From positions 1,182,917-1,246,916 of the forward strand of contig JARFIW010001178.1 of assembly GCA_036346225.1 (NCBI GenBank): a stretch of 64,000 nt of DNA, written 5' to 3'. The notes under the pieces are model-generated. The model was not told the DNA's origin. It saw only the letters and a program-made list of their open reading frames with translations, and did no database searches. Each line of letters opens with the position of its first letter. Position 1 is the stretch's first letter. The position numbers were made by a program, and so were the translations under genes. Positions 44,401 to 53,600 of this stretch are shown one piece after another. The DNA is from Platerodrilus igneus. Its lineage: Eukaryota > Arthropoda > Insecta > Coleoptera > Lycidae.

Positions 44401-47400
44401 CGGTGTGTAAAATAGTACTTCACGTATAAGATGTGTAAAGTGGAACTTTATACACGGGAGTAGAAAAACTGTTTGAAATACATTACACCAAAATCTTGGC
44501 AAATATATGACTTATTTTATTATTATTATCTCTTTATTCACAGATTTAAATATCTGGGATTAATACATTAGTGGACAAAGTCAAACTAAAGTAACAATTT
44601 CTGCTTATGCTATGAATGTTGTAAAAATCTTCTGGTGATGGTGGTTGTACTAATTATTACACTTTTTTGTATTTGCAGGTGAATATCTTTGTCAATGCGT
44701 AGTAACTTTAAACTATCAAAAAAACTTTTAGGTGTAATTCCTGTTGCTGAGATGATCACTGGTCCAATTTTAACGATGTTTTCTTTCCACATGTTCTCTA
44801 TTTCATGTGCCAAAGCTTGATATTTTTCACACTTTTCTTTGTATTTCTTCTTTAAATTTTGTGTGAGTGGGATTGCTACATCAATAATATATGTTTCTCG
44901 TGAATCATGGATTTTAAGTACGATGTCTGGTTTGTTATGTAGTAAACGTTTATCAGTTGTAATTTGTCTGTTCCAATAAAGAGTCTGTCGGCTGTTCGTT
45001 AAAACCTGTTGTGGATTGTATTTGAAGTAGGGTGTGTATTGGGCTATCAATTTATATTTCAAGGCTAGTTCTTGATGTATTATCTTACATATTGCATCGT
45101 GTCTATAGATGTAGTCAAGAGGTGCTAATGTACTGCATCCTGCAATTATATGATCCGTTGTTTCTCTTTCTGATTGACATAATCTGCAATTATCATTTTC
45201 TATTGTAGGATCCTTTATGATGTATTTCAGATAATTTTTTGTTTTAATTACTTGATCTTGGATTGCAATCATAAAGCCTTCAGTTTCCGCATAAATATTT
45301 CCCTTTTTAAGCCATTCATTTGATTTTAATTTATCTACGTTGGTTTCTTGTAACTGGTTAAAGAATCGTCCGTGTAGTTCTTTGCTTGACCATTTTGTTT
45401 GTTTAGCAACACTATCTTCAACTTTGTCCAATAGATGAAAATTTTTTGTACTTAAATGAAGTGGTGTTATGTTCTTATCTGTTATTACGATAGAGTAATA
45501 TAGTAAACTCGTTTCTTTCTTTAGTAAAAGTATTCTCTGAGTTTATGTATTTGGTTGTAGTGGAGAATAGATATCCGTGAATCCTCTACCGCCTTCTGAA
45601 CGCGGAATATTAAAACGTTCAACAGAAGATTTTGGATGATGCATTTGGAATTTAGTGGCTGTAGTCCTTGTTAGTCGGTTTAGTTGTTCCAGCTCGGTGT
45701 TACTCCAGTTTACTATGCCAAATGAATAGGTTAAGATAGGTATTGCATAGGTGTTAACTGCTTTGGATACGTTTCTGGCATTTAGATGAGTTTTCATGAT
45801 TTCTTCTAAGCGTTCCTTATATTTCAACTTTAATATTTCTTTCGTTCTTGTATGGTCAGTTTTGGTTCTCTGTATAATTCCCAGATATTTGTACTCCTCG
45901 TTTAATTTTAGTGCATTTATGTGTTCATTTGAAGTAACTAGATTGTATCCTTCATGCAGGCTATGCTTTCCTTTTTCAATTTTTTGAGTTTTGCACTTAT
46001 TTACTGCAAATTTCATTCCAATATCTAGGCTGAATTTTTCTGTAATTTCTAGGTTTTGTAATTGGTGAGCTGTTGAGGCATATATTTTTAAATCGTCTAA
46101 ATATAGTATGTGGTTTATTCGACATTTTTAGTGGGGTTGTTGATTGTGTAGTCATATTTTGTATCATGTAATAACCTAGATAAGGGGTTAAGTGCCAAAC
46201 AGAACCACAAAGGGCTTAGAGAATCTCCTTGAAATATACCATTATTTACTTTAATAGTATTGGAAGTAATAATTTTGTCTTTGGTTCGTAGCTGAAGTAT
46301 TGTGATCTTTAGTTGTGTTGAGCAAGACAAAAAATTTATAACATTTTCGTTAATTTTATATATTTTTAGTATTTCTATCAACCAGGAGTGAGGTATACTA
46401 TCATACGCCTTTTGATAATCAATAAACGCTGAGTATATATTTCTATTTTTCTTTTGAGCATCTGCTGTTATAACAGAATCTATTATTATTTGTTCTTTAC
46501 AACCAAATCCATTTATTTGGCATCCCTTTTGTTCCTCAGCTAAGATTTTGTTTTCTACCACATGTTTGGTAACGTATTTAGTGATAATGGATGTCAATAA
46601 TTTATAGGTAGTGGATAAACATGTAATTGGTCTGTAATTACTTGGATTTAGTGTATCGTTATTTTTTGGTAATAAATATGTGATACCCTCCAATAAGTAT
46701 GAAGGGGTATCTTTGGGATGTGTTAAAATATGGTTGAATGCTTCAGCTATAGGTTTATGAGTACTTGTAAAGACCTTTAGCCAGTAATTTTGAATTTTGT
46801 CTTTACCTGGCGATTTCCAGTTGTTGGTTTTTGACAAAGCTTCTGTAATATCTTTCTCGGTGATTACTATTTGTTTCATATTTGTTATTTTCAAGTTTTC
46901 TTGTTTTTCTGCCATGATCCATTGTGCGTTCTGATTATGTTCTTTAGTGTTATTTAATAACTGTGACCAGTAAGTTTCTATGTCGTTTACCGGAGGTGCA
47001 TTTTCCACAATTAAAGGATCTTTATTTATAAGTTGGAAAAATAGTTTTGGGTTCCTATTAAATAAGTGGTTGTCTTTTTTTCTGGAATGATTTTTCTTGT
47101 ATCTTCTTAATCTGGTAGCAATTGCTGTTAGTTGTTGTTTTAATCTGTCCAATATATCCAATATTATGGAGGTGGTTGAAATATTATTATCTGCAAAATT
47201 GTTTAATAATTCGTGTATGGTGTTCATGATCTTTTTTGAGGTATTTCCATTTTGTATTCAGTTACATGTGCGATCTTTTTCTAATTTTATTTATTTGTTT
47301 TTCCATTCTACGTTGCCATATAGGTTTTGTTTTACACTTGTTTGTAGTTTCTTTATCCGACATTTGCATTTGTTGTCCCTGAAGGGTAATAACTGTGGCT

Positions 47401-47626
47401 GCTGCACTGTATATGACATGACTTATTTCTTCTACGTTTGTTGTGTGTTTTACGTGATTATTGATTATTGTATTTAGTATGCATATTAAATGCTTTGTGT
47501 TTTTAGATTCAAAATTTAATTTTGGGAGTTTTGGTTTGCAGTTTGGATTTAGTCCAAAAAATTTTGTAAAAATTTCTGAGAACGTTTCAGTTACTTTATT
47601 TTCTTCAGTATTAAGATTTCCAGGGT

Positions 47627-47657
<31 letters not shown>

Positions 47658-50600
47658 AATTATTATTATTTTATTATAAACATATACTCCTAAATATAAC
47701 TTATATATTCGTTCACGTTGTGGTTGGTGACATTTTCTTTCGTTAGAAAAAAGCCAGGTAGATTTTATAGGTAGATACTTTTATTGGAGTTTCCATGACA
47801 TAAGATCCTTGTCAAACACATTCATTCATAATTTCCTTCTTATTTTTCTAATGAAAACGATGACTACTATATGGTCAGAATAAAAAGTTAGCTATGTGGA
47901 ACAAAAAAAAACTATATTTACTCTTGTCTATACAGTAAAAACATTGATTTTGGGAGAACCAGTAGCGATGGGAGACTTATAATGCAGAACTATGTTTTTT
48001 AAAATTAGAACAGCTCAGAACAAAAAGTTAGCCATTGGAACAAAAGAGGAAGGCTATGTTTACTCTTGTTGATATAGTAAAAACATCGATTTTTGGAAGA
48101 ACCGCTGGTAATAGGAGATTCATACTGCAGAACTATGTTTTCTAGGCTTAGAACAGCTCAAAACCAAAAGTTATCCATTGGAGCAAGAAGGGAAAAGTAT
48201 GTTTACTCTTGGCCCAACAGTCTTGTTTGTCAAAAAATGTTTTTTTCCGTTTTTTTGAAGAATCGTTTAGAACGGAATTGTCCTCTTGCAACAATGTTTT
48301 GGAACAATTGGAACAATATTAATTGAGGGCCAAAATTTCGATTTTTGGAAAATGGCATGCCAGCAAAAAAAGTTTTTTGCCGTTTATTTGAAGAATCGTT
48401 TAGATACAGAATTGTCCTTTTGGAACAATGTTTGGAACAACTAGAACAATGTTAATCGAGGGCCAAAATTTCGATTTTTGAAAAATGGGGTGCCAGCAAA
48501 AAAAGGTTTTTTGCCGTTTTTGTGAAGAATCGTTTAGATACAGAATTGTTCTTTTGGAACAATGTTTGGAAAAACTAGAACACGGTTAAGCGATGGTCAA
48601 AACCGCGATTTTCGATAAATAGGGTGCCAGTACCAAAATGGGTTTTTCCAAATATTCGAGGAATCTTTTGGAATAAAATAATGTCGAGTTGGAACAATTC
48701 GGTACAATATTAGAACAATCTGGAACAACTTTCGAAATCGTGATTTTTAAAAATGGGATGCCAACTTCACACACCTTGCTAATGGATGGCGTTCGTATAG
48801 TTTCGATAAAATGTTATTTTCATTTATTGGCAACACTTCCCATCAAACTAAAATTGCATACAAATTGCACAAGTGTAAAAAGGAAATCACATGCAAGTGA
48901 TATACAATGCAATGTCCTGTATTGCATCAAAATTGAAAAGCTACCTTCAGAAATAATTTTTAGGAACAGAGAGCGAATTTTAGATTCAGATTCCGACAAA
49001 TTTAATAGACATGTGATCTTAAATTTTGGTTTCTGATTAAACCAGTTGCGGTGCAAGAAAGTTACTGGGTTTTTGATAAGTATGTAATTAGACAAACGTT
49101 GTCTATATTCAACGCGGAAAACTTCCTGAAGGATATTCGCGGATTCAATAATAAAACCGGTATTTGATTATTCGTGAGTGAAGTATCACTACCCATAACT
49201 TTGAATATTGCATAAGGCACGCGCGCGGGTTTGTAACTCAGAATGGAACAACAGCTTTCCTGAAATTGCCGTTGCGGATACGAGGATAAATACATAACTG
49301 TAAGTCAACTAAACATTTTTCTTTCATTTTCTTGATTATATTGCTGAAATTTACGCCTGATCGAAGAAGTAGAAAGTTGTGTTTATAGTTAGTTATTGTT
49401 ATTATTCGTAGTTAGTTTACTCTGATGAATGCTGAACGAATTAGAAAAGTTAGAATAGCATGGGCTGGGTGGAGAGCTGTTGAAGGAATTGTTTTTGGAT
49501 TTTGGCACGTCGATAATCTAAAAAGGGAAAATACAACATTTAAAGAACTTGTCATGGTTTATGTGGTATAAATTTCTCTTAACACATGTTTACTGACTTT
49601 AGATACGCGTAACAGGAAAAAAAAGAGAAAAACATTATAAGGTTTCACAATTTAATTGTATATATGTTCATGAAAGTTCTAACATTAATTTTTATAAAAG
49701 TTTTAGGAAATTTCCCAAGTTGCTCAAAAAAGGGTTTGTGTTTTATTTCTTGCAATCGCCAACGCTATCTGTGTGCAATAGTCTAATCTAGGTCTACCTC
49801 TACCTCTCTTTTTTCCTTTCTCTGCTTCTAATATATTACGCACTATCCCCTCATGCCTTAGTATGTGTCATATTATCCTATTTATTCTATTTTTTACCGT
49901 TTTCCACATATTTCGTTCTTTCCCTACCATTTCTAGTACCTCTTTGTTCTTAACTTTGTCTGTCCATCATACGTCTGCAGCACCACATTTCAAAGGCTTC
50001 AATCTTTTTCCTGTCTGCTTCGCCTACTGCCCATCTTTCACAGCCGTACAGTGCTGTGCTCCACCCAGCAATATTTCCTTGTTTCTGTGTATATAGTTGT
50101 TGCATTTTGCTAAATGCAGCACGGCCTTGCGCTAATCTTTGTTTTATATCATTTGTACTATTCCCATCTTATGTTATTTGACTTCCTAAATAGCAGAAAT
50201 CTTTAACCTCTTGTTTGTTCTCGTTTCGTATTTAAATTCTTGTTTTTGACATATTTACCCCTCTTTTATAAACTAGTACTTTAGTTTTATTTTTGTTAAT
50301 TTTCATACCTTTACGTTAGAACTGTTTTGATTTCATTAAGAACTGCTTCTAGCTCTTCCTTATTAGATACTAATACTGCCTATATCATCTGCAAATCTAG
50401 GCATGCCAATCCTTTGCCCCTACATAGTAATTCCAAATATCTTCCTGAATTTGGCAGTATTCATTGCCTCTTCGAGGTACAAGTTAAAAATTAACGGAGA
50501 TAGGACACATCCCTGCCTCGCCCATTTCCTAATATTTACTTCTCTATGTTCCTGCTCTAATTCTATTACCGCTGTTTGCTCTTTGTATAAGCTATGTACT

Positions 50601-53600
50601 ATTCGTCTATCCCTATAACTCATTTCAATCTTTTAGCGCATTTCAAACATTTTCTCCTATTTTACATTGTAGAATGCTTTTTCCAGATCTACAAACGCTG
50701 TATACACGCTTTCTCCTTTTTCCATTGTGTTCTCCATTAACAATCTTAAAACTAAAATGACCTTCCGTGCTCCTCTGTTTCGCCTATAGCCAAATTGATC
50801 TTTTTCTAGTATTTCTTCAGACCGTTTTTTCATCCGTCTTTGTACAATTCTAGTTAATATTTTTGACTATGGTATTACGTTTGAAATCTTTGGGTATATC
50901 CGGTGCCATATTATTTTTCAGACTCTTTAAAGCTAATTCAACCTTAGCTATAAGTATAGGATATCCCAAGTAATCGTTTTTAATGTGTGAATCCTGTTCT
51001 AGTGCTTCTAGTCCCTTCTTGCTATCGAACCACTTTCTCTACATTTTCTATAATGATGTTTCCTCTAGCGCCCTTTATATTTTTGCTATAGGGTTTTATA
51101 TCCTTAAAATTCATTCTAATTAATTTGTATTTCGTCTGTTTTAGTATTTCCATCTTACTTTCTACCTCTTTACAGTTTTCATCAATCCAGTGTTATTTAG
51201 CTATCCTGCATTTGCGAATAATGTCACATCGTATGCCTTTGTATATCTGGTTTCATGCTAATTCATACTCATCTCTAAGTATAGGATATCCCAAGTCATC
51301 CTTTTCAATGTCTGATTCCTGTTCTAGTGCTACTAGTTTCTTCTTGCAATCTAACCACTTTCTCTACATTTTCTACAATGATGTCTCCTTCCGCGCCCCA
51401 TATATTTTTGCTATACGTTTTATATCTCTAAAATTAATTCTAATTAGTTTTATACTTCGTTTGTTTTTCGTATTCCCATCTTACTTTGCACCTCTTTTCA
51501 CTTTTTGTCAATCCATTGTTCGTTAACTTTCCTACATTTGTGAATAATGTCCCATTTTATGGCTTTGTATTTCTGGTTTCCTGCTAATTCAAACTCATCT
51601 CTAAGTATAGGATATCCCAAGTCCTCCTTTTTAATGTCTGATTAATATTCTAGTGCTTCTAGTTCTTGTCCTGCATATAAATTCCCTATATATTCTTGCT
51701 ATCTAATCACTTCCTCTACATTTTCTATAATGACATTTTCTTCCCCCTATATATTTTATATTTTTGCCAAACTGCTTTATATCCCTAAAATTCATTCTAA
51801 TTAATTTGTATGCTTCGCCTGTCTTTCCTATTTCCATCTTCGTTTGTACCTCTTTACACTTTTCATCAAATCATTGTTCTTTAGCATTGCTGCATTCGAA
51901 AAGAATTCAGCATTTTATTTATGGCTTTCTATCTCAGTTTTCTTGCTTCGTCTGGTCTGTTTTGTATTTTCACCTTTCTTCTATTAAATTTAGAATATCC
52001 TGTGCTTCCCATGGCTTCATATCTTCTTTATGTTTATACCCCAGAATATCTGTGGCCGAAATATTTTGGTTGGATTTAATGTTATTCTACTTCTTTAGTA
52101 TCAGAAATTTTCCCGATGTGGATATCTTTATCTTTTAGTTTCTCAAAGTGAAAGTGTCTTTTTCCGTTCCTTATTTCAAATTTTTTAATTTAAGCACGGC
52201 TTTCATAATTACTATGTTGTGGTCAGTGTCTATATCTGCTTCTGGGTAGCTTCTACAGTCTTTTACTTGATTTATAAACCGTAGTCGAACAAGAATGTAA
52301 TCTATTTGATGCCTCCATATCCTGGTATCTTCAAAGTGTATCGTCTTCTAGCATGATGTTAAAATTATGTGTTTGTGATGGTTAAATTGTTGTTGTCGCA
52401 AAATTCTACCAACCTATTTTCCTTGTCATTTCTCGTATCTAAACCAAGTAAACCTACTACCATTCCTTTCCTATCCTCGCCTACCACTGCATTAAAATCC
52501 CCCGTAATTATTAAATTTTCATGTCCTTTTACAAATCGTAGTATGTCTTCGATATTTTTGTAGATCGCTTGTACCTCTTCTACACTGTAGCTAGAGATTG
52601 GCTTGAATACTTGTATTATTACTGTATTTACCGGTATAGATTCTAATCTAACGTTGAGTACTCGTTCTTTTTTTTGTAAGTAGTTTTCTAAACAGTCTTC
52701 TCTTTTTTCGCATAAGTATCCCATCACCCGAATTTCCTTGCTCTGATCCTGTATGAATTACCCTAAGTCTCCTGTTGCATGTTTGTCACATTCCACGCTC
52801 CGACTCGCAAAATGTTCCCTGTTCCTCCTTTGAACTTGTCGCTACATCCTCCGAAGTAGCCCCCTTCCGGAGATCCGAATGGACGACTATTTTAACTCCG
52901 GAAATTTTTGCCCCAGAGGATGCCGTCATCTTAGTAACATTTTTAGTACGTCGTGTACTTAGGAGGTAATATGGTGGTTTCCCGTTGCCTTCCACATCGC
53001 ATTAGTGTGTCTTAGAATGCCATATCGACCCTTATGGTCTCTGTCACTCTAAGTACCGAAAAAGTAGTTGCCCTCTTTCGGTGACCTGTCTTAGTCTGGT
53101 TCCTCACTAAAGGCCCCACTAATTTGGTTAAACCTATAGTTCGACTCGTGCTCACTGAAACGCGCAAGTCATTCTATCCGTTCTAGTATTTTAGAACGTT
53201 CTGAAGGTGTACGTCGTTCAGAATGGTTTTTATGTATATGTTTTTGTAATTTATATTTTTATTCTATTTCCGCCAGTAAAAAACCTACAGCTTATACCAG
53301 CTTTGTTTAATTTTTTATTTGAACTTTGATTCAGTGTTTCAGCACTGCGTTGACGTATCGTCTGATATAAAAAGGCTAACTTAGAATTAGATTTTCTGAA
53401 AAATTGAGAATGTTTAGGGATATAGTAACTATGCATTTGGCAAACCAGTTACAAAACAATTCAAGTAGTTATTTTTTGTGAAAACTCTAACATTTGTTCT
53501 CTCTACTTATCAATAAATGACAACTCACCTTCAAACTGAGATCTTTGGGTAACATCTGTGTCTATAAACATTACACGATCTTTGGAAAATTCATTTCTGA

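Larger units (their letters stand above)
44516..47629 (-). mobile_element. R4/Dong-type LINE, 5'-truncated, between TAA repeats
   Basis: This is a minus-strand LINE with a central reverse transcriptase followed by a CCHC motif and a restriction-like endonuclease, the layout of the R2/R4 group. The sequence is flanked by (TTA)n at the 5' side (47630-47676) and a shorter TTATTATTAT run at the 3' side (about 44516-44529). Dong of Bombyx mori is known to insert in TAA repeats, so the target fits. The N-terminus is incomplete and the frame is broken twice or more. Confidence 0.85.
29484..53528 (-). other. Dehydrogenase intron 2, 24 kb, built of mobile elements
   Basis: The donor is GTGAGT at 53528 and the acceptor TTTTAG at 29484. 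Inside are, from the acceptor: an unassigned stretch (29484-30030), G1 remnant, G2, the G1 remainder, a hairpin region, an R4/Dong LINE, a tandem-repeat field and LINE copy C. All coding relics are in sense with the host gene. Introns 1, 3 and 4 are about 50 bp. Confidence 0.85.

Noticed and set aside
48689..49295. Overlapping frames of 115, 91 and 77 codons on both strands
   Set aside because: None has a recognisable motif, the plus frame begins in the tandem repeat, and frames on both strands overlap.
49426..49572. Short plus-strand frame beginning MNAERIRKVRIAWAGWRAVEG
   Set aside because: The composition looks protein-like, but it is under 50 codons and has no visible splice partner or family match.
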